DNA of 5,185 nucleotides. Origin: Actinomycetes bacterium (GTDB taxonomy: Bacteria > Actinomycetota > Acidimicrobiia > Acidimicrobiales > Bog-793). Position numbers and translations under genes: made by a program. Numbering within the stretch: the first letter of the stretch is position 1; each line of letters begins with the position of its first letter. Under the pieces are notes generated by a model, which saw only the letters and a list, made by a program, of their open reading frames with translations, was not told the origin of the DNA and did no database searches. The stretch spans positions 1-5,185 of the forward strand of contig JAKAOD010000261.1 of assembly GCA_021823365.1 (NCBI GenBank), given 5' to 3'. Of this stretch, positions 1 through 4,615 are shown piece after piece.

Positions 1-2
1 CC

Positions 3-107
3 GCGCACCGCCTCGCCGAGCTCTCCCTGGCGGTCGCCCTCCTCATCACCGCCAAGCTCATCGACTGGAGAAAGCGCTGGATGCCGGACCTTTCTCCTAT
101 CCGCTGA
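3..107 (+). CDS. C-terminal tail of an unrecognised protein (5' end outside window)
   Basis: Frame 3 is open from the window edge to a TGA at 105-107 and encodes about 34 residues with almost exclusively G/C third positions. The other two forward frames look noncoding. The tail has a hydrophobic stretch (LSLAVALLITAKLI) followed by a basic, Trp-containing end (DWRKRW). That could be one last membrane helix with a cytoplasmic basic end, or simply the end of an enzyme or transposase; I do not recognise the family. It ends 86 nt before the antitoxin start, so it is probably a separate transcription unit from the genes that follow. Confidence 0.5.
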   Translation, partial: AHRLAELSLAVALLITAKLIDWRKRWMPDLSPIR

Positions 108-150
108 GCCTCTTAACCGAGGAGGGCCGTCCGAGACGCCCAGTGACCAG

Positions 151-177
151 ACGTACTTGACGTACTCAACGTACCCA
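151..177. repeat. Three 9-bp tandem repeats, candidate TA operator
   Basis: Three adjacent 9-mers, ACGTACTTG, ACGTACTCA and ACGTACCCA, start at 151, 160 and 169, so the hexamer ACGTAC recurs exactly every 9 bp. A short inverted repeat, TTGACGTACTCAA (arms TTGA/TCAA, 157-169), lies inside the array. It sits 17 nt before the antitoxin ATG. Phd/YefM-type antitoxins commonly bind repeated or palindromic sites over their own promoter, so an autoregulatory operator is the natural reading. TTGACG at 157-162 could be a -35 box, but I see no convincing -10 at proper spacing. Confidence 0.5.
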
Positions 178-193
178 TGCGATCCTGGAAGCG

Positions 194-613
194 ATGGACG
201 ACGTCTTCTCCTACGTCAGCTACTCCGAGGCCAGGGCACACCTGAAGGGCCTGCTCGATGCCGCCCACGTCGGACGGCCGGCGCTGGTCCGCCGGGGGCG
301 GGAACAGGTCGCCGTTGTCGATGCCGGCCGTCTTCGTGACCTCCTTGGCATCGTCACCCAGCACGCCGAGGTCGTCCCCGAGAACGACGGGTGGTCGATC
401 TTCATCCCCGGCGTCCCGGTCGCCGCGGACGGGTCGAGCTTCGACGGTGCCGTCGACGAGATGATTGAGGCGCTGCGCGAGTACGCAGCCGACTGGCAGG
501 ACCATCTCCTCCATGCCGCGAACCACCGGGACAGCTGGGGCCTCGTGCAGCTCGTGGCGATGAGCGACGACCGCCAGCTCCGGGAGTGGCTGGTCGGTGC
601 CACCGAGCCGTAG
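194..613 (+). CDS. Antitoxin of a type II-like TA pair (Phd/YefM-like N-terminus)
   Basis: This is a 139-residue acidic protein. Residues about 6-52 (SYSEARAHLKGLLD, then a VRRGREQVAVVDAGRLRDLL-type strand-helix) match the Phd/YefM 'prevent-host-death' fold, which dimerises and binds operator DNA. Residues about 65-139 (GWSIFIPG, then a helical acidic part with EMIEALREYAADW) recall a HicB-like C-terminal domain and would be the part that neutralises a toxin. The ATG at 194 is the first ordinary start after an in-frame TGA at 158-160. GGAAG at 187-191 is a rather close RBS. The gene overlaps the next by 17 nt, which implies coupled translation of antitoxin then partner. The 9-bp repeats just upstream fit autoregulation. 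The family call is from recognisable motifs; the toxin-neutralising role is inferred. Confidence 0.7.
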   Translation: MDDVFSYVSYSEARAHLKGLLDAAHVGRPALVRRGREQVAVVDAGRLRDLLGIVTQHAEVVPENDGWSIFIPGVPVAADGSSFDGAVDEMIEALREYAADWQDHLLHAANHRDSWGLVQLVAMSDDRQLREWLVGATEP

Positions 614-1091
614 GACAGGGGGCCGTAGACCCAGCAGCCACAGAGAGGCCAGCCGCCGTTCGTGGCCGGCACCGACGAGGGCGGACCACGACCGGTTCTG
701 CGTCGTCGAAGGCTGGCGTGTTGTTCGCAACACCCGTGGCGGCAGCGTCACCCACCACGTCACCTACGAGCTCGACCTCCCCGACGGCCGAACGCTTCGT
801 ACGAGGGTCTCACGTCCGCCGAACCGGGAGACCTACGGGCTAGCGCTGTGGCGACACATCCTTGGCGACCAGCTCTGCGTCGACGAGGCCACGTTCTGGG
901 CATGCGTGAGGGACGGTGTTCGTCCGAGCCGCGGCACCATGGAGCCTCCGCCCGATAGCCTGCCAGCCGAGATGGTGCACCTGCTCGTCCACCGGGTGAG
1001 GCTCTCCGAGGCTGAGGTCAGGACGATGTCCCGTGCCCAGGCTGTCGAGCGACTGGTGGCGTTCTGGTCGGAGCCGCCGAGCAGCGAGTGA
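597..1091 (+). CDS. Putative toxin partner ('cytotoxic translational repressor' family)
   Basis: The protein has up to 164 residues. From about residue 31 (DRFCVVEGWRVVRNTRGG, a YELDLPDGRTLRTRVSRP strand pair, NRETYGLALWRHILGDQL, then DEATFWACVRDG) it resembles actinobacterial proteins commonly annotated as cytotoxic translational repressors of TA systems, which are encoded just after Phd-like antitoxins. A helical C-terminal part (LPAEMVHLLVHRV, LSEAEVRTMSRAQAVERL) follows. The molecular activity of the family is not clear to me, and RelE-like RNase action is only the conventional guess. GTG 597 is the only ATG/GTG/TTG start in frame, with GGGAG at 582-586 as RBS. The first 30 residues are Arg/Ser/Pro-rich with weaker codon bias, so the true N-terminus is uncertain. 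It overlaps the antitoxin gene by 17 nt. Confidence 0.6.
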   Translation: MPPSRRTGGRRPSSHREASRRSWPAPTRADHDRFCVVEGWRVVRNTRGGSVTHHVTYELDLPDGRTLRTRVSRPPNRETYGLALWRHILGDQLCVDEATFWACVRDGVRPSRGTMEPPPDSLPAEMVHLLVHRVRLSEAEVRTMSRAQAVERLVAFWSEPPSSE

Positions 1092-1135
1092 ACCCATAGG
1101 TCGACCCGATCCTGGGCCGCCTGCACAGGAAGGGC

Positions 1136-1879
1136 GTGCTCGGTCGCGACCATGCCCTCGTAGGAGCCGCCGGCTTCATGGCGCTCGTTCCCATCCTCCA
1201 CCCCGTTGTCCCTGCGCTGCCCGCTGCGCCGGTCCCGCTCGGCGTCGGTGGCGTGGTCTCAGCCGCGTTCGCCCTGCTCCCCGACATCGACGAGCCGGGC
1301 TCCACCGTCTCGCGCAAGCTCGGGCCCCTCAGCCGAGCCGTCTCCAAGGTGACGAGCAAGCTGGCCGGCGGCCACCGCCAAGCGACCCACTCGCTCCTGT
1401 TCGCCGTCGCCGTCTTCTTCCTCGTGCGCCTGGCCGGATCACACCCGCTCGTCGAGGCTGTCGTCGGCGGCTGCTCGTTCCTGCTCGTGTTCCGCATGCT
1501 CCTCCCGAGAGGGCTCCGCTACGCCGGTCTCGCCGGACCGCTCATGATCGGCCTCGCCGGCCTGTCGTCGTGGTGGGTTTTCCACGCCGGCGCCGTGACC
1601 TGGCTCCCATGGGCGGCGGCCGGCGGCGTCGTCTGGCACCTCGTCGGCGACTCCCTCACCGTCGAAGGCGTCCCCTGGCTCTGGGTCCCCTTCGTGCGAC
1701 CGCTCCAGCGGCTCCGTCTCGCCGTGCCGCTCGTCGGCCACACGGGCTCAGCTCTCGAGAGCGCCATCGGCGCCCTGCTCTCCTTCGCCGTCCTGTACTG
1801 CGCAGCGGCGAGCATCGCCATCCCGCTGCTGACCACCCACTTCCCCGCCGTCCAGCTCCCGAGGCTCCCGGTCATCTGA
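1136..1879 (+). CDS. YdjM/DUF457-type membrane-bound metal-dependent hydrolase
   Basis: This 247-residue protein has the hallmark motifs of the YdjM/DUF457 family: GRDHALVGA (His-6), LLPDIDEPGSTVSRKLG (residues 48-64), GHRQATHS (79-86) and WHLVGDSLTVEGVPWLWP-like (167-184). The conserved His/Asp residues are the presumed metal ligands. Several hydrophobic segments (about residues 9-30, 34-50, 86-100, 104-120, 129-147, 155-170 and 208-232) place it in the cytoplasmic membrane. E. coli YdjM is LexA/SOS-regulated, but I see no SOS box here and the substrate of the family is unknown. GTG 1136 is the only standard start after an in-frame TAG at 1097, and AGGAAGGG lies directly upstream. It is 44 nt after the TA pair and 29 nt before thyX, so co-transcription is likely. 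Length is normal for the family. Confidence 0.8.
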   Translation: MLGRDHALVGAAGFMALVPILHPVVPALPAAPVPLGVGGVVSAAFALLPDIDEPGSTVSRKLGPLSRAVSKVTSKLAGGHRQATHSLLFAVAVFFLVRLAGSHPLVEAVVGGCSFLLVFRMLLPRGLRYAGLAGPLMIGLAGLSSWWVFHAGAVTWLPWAAAGGVVWHLVGDSLTVEGVPWLWVPFVRPLQRLRLAVPLVGHTGSALESAIGALLSFAVLYCAAASIAIPLLTTHFPAVQLPRLPVI

Positions 1880-1908
1880 TATCCACGCCGCCGATCGAGA
1901 GGACCACC

Positions 1909-2994
1909 ATGTCGACCACATCCCTGCCAACCACGACTTCTGCCAAAGTGATCTGCGACTCGATCAGCCCCCCAGGCGTGCGCCTCACGACGATCGAGGT
2001 CACCTTCGCCCGCTTCGTCCTGGCGGAGCTGAACACCCACAGAATGCTCAGTCGCAGTTCAGCCAGCTCGCGCGCCATCCCGGCCCGCAAGCAGATCCGC
2101 CGTGTCGTCGACGACCCCTTCGTGCCGATCGTCTGGGCGAGCGAGCGCCCCGGCATGCAGGGCGGGGACGAGCTCACCGGCTGGCGGAGGGCAGCAGCGA
2201 GCGCGACCTGGCGGGCGGCCTCGCTCGGTGCCGCCGGGATGGCCAGCGCGATGGTCGGCCTCGGGGTCCACAAGTCGATCGGGAACCGCTTGATCGAGCC
2301 GTTCGCCTGGCACACGGCCATCGTCACCGCGAGCGACTGGGACAACTTCTTCGCGCAGCGCTGCTCGCCCCTCGCCCAGCCAGAGCTCCGGGTCGCGGCC
2401 GAGGCGATGCGAGCGGCCCTCGAGGCCTCCGAGCCCACCCCGGTCGGCCTGGACGGCTGGCACCTGCCCTACATCACCGACGAGGACATGGCCGAGGCCG
2501 ACGCGGGAGGACCCGATGAGCCGATCTGGACCTTGAAGTGTTCTCTGAACTTCGTGCCCGCACGAACGAGGCCGTCGGTGCAGCTCTCAGCCGCGGCGGA
2601 GCTCGACGGGAACGGTCTCGACCACTCGGCGCTCCATCTGCTGAGCTTCTCCTCGGCGCCGGCGAGGCTGACCTCGAGTCCTTCGACCTCGCCGAGCCAA
2701 CCCTCCTTGCGTGCCTCGGCGATCCGGGCTGCGAGGTTGTCACGGATCTCGATCAGTCGGTGCCGTTGGGACGGATCCGGCCAGAGCATCGAGCAGCGGA
2801 CGCAGGCGTGCTCATGGATGCAGGGGGCGCCGAACGAGCGCCCGCACGTGCCGATCGAGACCTTTCGCCGTTCGAAGTGGCCGAGAAACTCCTGCCATTC
2901 CTCGTCAGTCGGCGTGCGATACTCCTCGCTCGGCCGGAGAGCCCGGCGCCGCGCGAGGAAGGCGAGATGGGCCTGGATCGCGTCGTCAGGGTAG
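1909..2994 (+). pseudogene. thyX: Phage-type FAD-dependent thymidylate synthase ThyX, 3' truncated
   Basis: ThyX methylates dUMP to dTMP using methylene-tetrahydrofolate, NADPH and FAD. ATG 1909 follows GAGAGGA at 1897-1903. Residues 13-58 (SAKVICDSISPPGVRLTT, then THRMLSRSSASSRAIP) match the phage/plasmid ThyX subclass, where THRxxSRxxxSSRA replaces the classic RHRxxSxxxxSxRY. HKSIGNRLIEPF (121-132), DWDNFFAQRC (143-152), AQPEL and WHLPYITDED (184-193) follow. In this subclass a region with RCARVSYLTH-type and SPxEHQA-type motifs should come next. It is absent in all frames: homology stops near residues 195-210 (about 2500-2545), where an integrase remnant on the other strand takes over. The frame stays open to a TAG at 2992-2994, so a 361-residue chimera could be made, but its last 150 residues are antisense to integrase. 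Probably non-functional. Confidence 0.75.
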
Positions 2995-3126
2995 ACGGCG
3001 TTGTAGCCCATCGTCACGTTGATGTTGCGGTGACCGGCGACGACCTGCGCGATGTGGGGAGGGAGGCCGCTTCGGATGGCATCGGTGATGAACATCCGCC
3101 GGAAGTCGTGCGGCGTGCAGCGCAGC

Positions 3127-3159
3127 GGGTCGCCGGTTCGAGCCCGGCCAGGTCCACCA
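3127..3159 (+). other. tRNA 3'-end fragment, probable integrase attachment site (att core)
   Basis: The segment reads as the 3' part of a tRNA: variable loop GGGTC (3127-3131), a perfect 5-bp T-stem GCCGG/CCGGC (3132-3136 with 3144-3148) closing the 7-nt loop TTCGAGC, acceptor strand CAGGTCC (3149-3155), discriminator A and encoded CCA (3157-3159). No 5' half is present: the matching GGACCTG strand is nowhere suitable upstream, and that DNA is integrase coding sequence. A 3' tRNA fragment beside a tyrosine recombinase is the classic scar of integration into a tRNA gene. The orientation puts the element to the left and target flank to the right. The intact tRNA should lie beyond the left edge; its isotype cannot be read here. 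Confidence 0.7.
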
Positions 3160-3168
3160 TTCTTGTGA

Positions 3169-3183
3169 CGGCGCGAGACGCCG
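3169..3183 (+). terminator. Weak hairpin just after the tRNA fragment
   Basis: CGGCG (3169-3173) and CGCCG (3179-3183) form a perfect 5-bp GC stem around CGAGA, starting 10 nt after the CCA. Its position suits a tRNA transcript terminator and supports this DNA being the original 3' flank of the target tRNA. There is no T-tract, so it may be only a structural hairpin. The remaining bases to 3238 hold no other feature that I can see. Confidence 0.25.
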
Positions 3184-3238
3184 AGGTAGGCATCTGTGCT
3201 CATCGGGGTCTCGGTTGTTGCCCGGGGGCGAGGTGCGT

Positions 3239-3667
3239 TCAGCCGGGGAGCACGAAGACGCAGAAGGGGTGGCCGTCGGGGTCGGCATAGACCCGCAGGG
3301 GCTCCTCGGGGTCCCTCGAGCGGTCGTACAGCAGCCGCGCACCGAGAGTGAGGGCGCGCTCGTGGGTCGCCTCTAGTGCTCCGAGGCTGTCGACGGTGAG
3401 GTCGAGATGCAGTTGCTGTGGCACGTCGGGCTCGGGCCAGGTCGCCCGTGGCTGCTCGAGGACCCGCTGGAAAGCCAGGCAGGGCGACCCGTCGGGACGG
3501 CGGAGGTTGAGCCAGTCACGGCCCGCGGAGTCGTCGGTGCCGGCTGGGGGCGGCTCGTGACCTTCCCGGTAGACCAGGCCGAGCAACGCCCGCCAGAACT
3601 CGGCGCTGCGACGCGGGTCGGTCGTGTCGAGCACGACCTGGCAGATCCGTGGCATCGCCTCGCCCAT
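3239..3667 (-). CDS. VOC-superfamily (glyoxalase-like) protein
   Basis: This complete 142-residue protein has the paired beta-alpha-beta-beta-beta modules of the vicinal-oxygen-chelate fold. The first module is CQVVLDTTDPRRSAEFWRALLG (residues 9-30) through WLNLRRPDGSPCLAFQRV. The second is QLHLDLTV (86-92), a helix with LGARLL, then VYADPDGHPFCVFVLPG (126-142). His-87 and His-133 are in the usual ligand positions. It resembles small glyoxalase-like (Glyoxalase_6-type) proteins whose substrate is mostly unknown. ATG 3667 is preferred because an extended -10-like TGTTACCCT lies 7 nt upstream with no Shine-Dalgarno, the pattern of actinobacterial leaderless mRNAs. ATG 3655, with weak GGGCGAGG before it, is the alternative. 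The gene follows the stub of another minus-strand gene by 25 nt and appears to be pre-existing target-flank DNA, not element cargo. Confidence 0.85.
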   Translation of the reverse strand: MGEAMPRICQVVLDTTDPRRSAEFWRALLGLVYREGHEPPPAGTDDSAGRDWLNLRRPDGSPCLAFQRVLEQPRATWPEPDVPQQLHLDLTVDSLGALEATHERALTLGARLLYDRSRDPEEPLRVYADPDGHPFCVFVLPG

Positions 3668-3674
3668 GACGCGA

Positions 3675-3683
3675 AGGGTAACA
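3675..3683 (-). promoter_or_regulatory. Candidate extended -10 of the VOC gene
   Basis: On the minus strand TGTTACCCT (3683 to 3675) fits TGN-TANNNT. Seven bases then separate it from the ATG at 3667, which would place transcription start at the start codon (leaderless). No clear -35 is visible. The site lies in the 25-nt gap after the upstream gene's stop, so the VOC gene may have its own promoter as well as readthrough. Confidence 0.35.
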
Positions 3684-3692
3684 CGGCGGCGC

Positions 3693-3770
3693 TCAGTGCT
3701 CCTTGGCGGCAGCGGCGGCGTCGAGGTAGACGGTCTCGCCGGCCCGGCGGAGCTCGACGGCCTTCTGGCT
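3693..3770 (-). pseudogene. 3' stub of a minus-strand gene upstream of the VOC gene
   Basis: The minus-strand frame ending in TGA at 3695-3693 encodes a tail of about 26 residues (ISQKAVELRRAGETVYLDAA, then AAAKEH) with about 93 percent G/C wobble positions, clearly better than the opposing frame here. Further upstream in the same frame the bias collapses and the plus strand becomes the coding one. The stub is therefore the C-terminus of a gene whose 5' part has been lost near 3770-3800. Its spacing to the VOC gene suggests the two once formed an operon. I do not recognise the family; the helical Lys/Glu/Arg-rich tail is not diagnostic. Confidence 0.45.
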
Positions 3771-3839
3771 TATGCCCTCGGCGGCGGGATCGATGCTGTA
3801 CGGACCGTGGTCCCGGCGGCGAGCGCGGGGCGCGAGCGC

Positions 3840-4136
3840 GTGCTCGTCATCTGTGACTGCGACTCCGTCCGCAACCGCTACGAGCGCAAGCGCCGCACCC
3901 TCGGCGACAGCCTGTGCCAGCACATCGTCCCGTGGGAGTACCGGACCATTGATGGCTCGTGGCGCGCCGACCGCAACGGCGACGCTTGGGACCTCTCCTA
4001 CGCCGGTTGCTTCGTGACGGTTGTGGCAACAATCGCCAACGCCCGCGCCCTGATCGATGACCCGTCACTCTTGCGCCGGTGGTGCGCACCGAGCAACCTG
4101 CCCGCGCCGTACCGCCTGCAAGGAGGACCTCGGTGA
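3840..4136 (+). CDS. Hypothetical protein, possibly 5' truncated
   Basis: The frame from GTG 3840 gives 98 residues with strong G/C wobble bias: VLVICDCDSVRNRYERKRRT, LGDSLCQHIVPWEYRTIDGS, WDLSYAGCFVTVVATIANAR, ending in PYRLQGGPR. It begins with a hydrophobic strand and CDCD, then a basic helix, with four Cys in all (CDC, LCQ, GCF, WCA). I recognise no family. The frame is open farther upstream (GTG 3807, and to 3624 over the minus-strand genes), but coding character appears only after about 3800. The first codons may therefore be missing at the 3770 breakpoint, and no good RBS precedes 3840. The stop overlaps the next gene's start (GTGA, 4133-4136), which strongly supports this being a genuine translated frame. 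Confidence 0.55.
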   Translation: MLVICDCDSVRNRYERKRRTLGDSLCQHIVPWEYRTIDGSWRADRNGDAWDLSYAGCFVTVVATIANARALIDDPSLLRRWCAPSNLPAPYRLQGGPR

Positions 4137-4393
4137 TCCGGGTCATAGCGGTCGGAGATCAGCACTGCCTCGTCGTGCGCGGACCGAGCATCAGGATTGC
4201 CCCCGTCAGCCAGGGCGGCGGTGGAGCGCTCGGTGCCCGCTACCACGACGTCGTCCTCGCCGCGCTGGGCACGCGAGAGGAGGCGCTCGAGCTGGCGAAG
4301 CAGTTGAACACCGTGTTCTTTACGGCGGGCCTTACCGCCTCGACGGCGGTGATCGGCTTGGCTGGCCTACGCGAGCCACCGCCGCAGCGCTGA
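4133..4393 (+). CDS. Small hypothetical protein, translationally coupled to upstream gene
   Basis: GTG 4133 begins an 86-residue protein with a textbook AGGAGG at 4121-4126, six bases upstream. The start overlaps the previous stop as GTGA, so translation is coupled. An earlier in-frame GTG at 4079 lies inside the upstream gene, lacks an RBS and is not preferred. The protein reads MIRVIAVGDQHCLVVRG, IRIAPV, a Gly-rich turn SQGGGGALGARYHD, a helix TREEALELAKQLNTVF, then a hydrophobic stretch (FTAGLTASTAVIGLAGL, residues 63-79) that is short for a membrane helix. The pattern of short strands plus one amphipathic helix suggests a small alpha/beta protein. I recognise no family. Confidence 0.65.
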   Translation: MIRVIAVGDQHCLVVRGPSIRIAPVSQGGGGALGARYHDVVLAALGTREEALELAKQLNTVFFTAGLTASTAVIGLAGLREPPPQR

Positions 4394-4456
4394 AGGCCGG
4401 GTGATCGGCGGGCCGCTGGTCGCGGGAGTGGAGGAGCCGCCGCCCTCAGGGAGATC

Positions 4457-4615
4457 ATGACCATGACCACCGATCTCGAGACCTTGAGCGATGCCGAGCT
4501 CATCGAACGGACGCAAGGGGCGATCTGGTTGGGGGCATGTCTGAGCAGTAAGAGGCTGTCGCGTTTGTTCTCCCAGCGCGCCTCACCTGGTCGTTCCCTC
4601 GGTCAGGCGGCGTAG
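4457..4615 (+). pseudogene. N-terminal fragment of a gene interrupted by an IS5-like element
   Basis: ATG 4457 (or ATG 4463, with better spacing from GGGAG at 4449-4453) starts MTMTTDLETLSDAELIERTQ and continues GAIWLGACLSS to about 4551. There the end of the insertion sequence begins, and the frame reads on into IS DNA to a TAG at 4613-4615 (52 residues in all). The opening LSDAELIERT helix is reminiscent of N-termini of DUF222/HNH-type and other helical actinobacterial proteins, but too little remains to assign. It follows the small gene pair by 63 nt on the same strand and may have been its third member. The rest of the gene should lie beyond the IS, outside the window. Confidence 0.45.

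Larger units (their letters stand above)
2469..3203 (-). pseudogene. Tyrosine recombinase (integrase), C-terminal catalytic half only
   Basis: The open frame gives 244 residues. The recognisable integrase runs from PLRCTPHDFRRMF to about EEKLSR, near 3129 down to 2640. It contains the second half of the catalytic pocket: His-32 and Arg-35 (HDFR), His-58 (GHRN) and the nucleophile Tyr-67 (MGYNAVY, nine residues after the His). A long C-terminal extension follows with a Cys/His cluster (C120, C128, H130, H132, C134, C137), probably zinc-binding, then a helix ending LGEVEGLEVSLAGAEEKL. This architecture is familiar from actinobacterial site-specific integrases. The arm-binding and core-binding domains and the first catalytic Arg are missing. 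Sequence upstream of PLRC is translated tRNA and flanking DNA, so the ATG at 3203 is accidental. The last 20 or so residues are antisense to thyX. It is inactive as it stands. Confidence 0.8.

Noticed and set aside
109..122. CCTC/GAGG hairpin as a terminator after the first partial gene
   Set aside because: Only a 4-bp stem with a 6-nt loop and no T-tract; too weak to call.
113..763. A 216-codon minus-strand frame
   Set aside because: It lies antisense to the antitoxin and the start of its partner, has no recognisable motif, and exists because of high GC.
1033..2994. A 653-codon open plus-strand frame
   Set aside because: Before 1909 it is an Arg/Pro-rich shadow of the YdjM-type gene in another frame, and after about 2545 it is antisense to the integrase. 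Only the thyX portion is real.
3084..3159. A complete tRNA, perhaps with a GCA anticodon (3117-3119, with a T before it)
   Set aside because: The would-be anticodon stem (GCGGC/GCAGC) has a G-A mismatch, no D-arm is visible and the 5' acceptor strand GGACCTG is absent. The region encodes conserved integrase residues.
2538..3290. A 250-codon plus-strand frame
   Set aside because: It is antisense to the integrase, which has clear HDFR/GHRN/GY motifs, and crosses the tRNA fragment.
3772..3923. Continuation of the minus-strand gene upstream of its stub
   Set aside because: Minus-strand wobble positions lose G/C bias here, while the plus-strand frame gains it and leads into a GTGA-coupled gene.
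4079..4393. Upstream GTG at 4079 as start of the small protein
   Set aside because: It would add 18 residues inside the previous gene without an RBS, while GTG 4133 has AGGAGG at ideal spacing.
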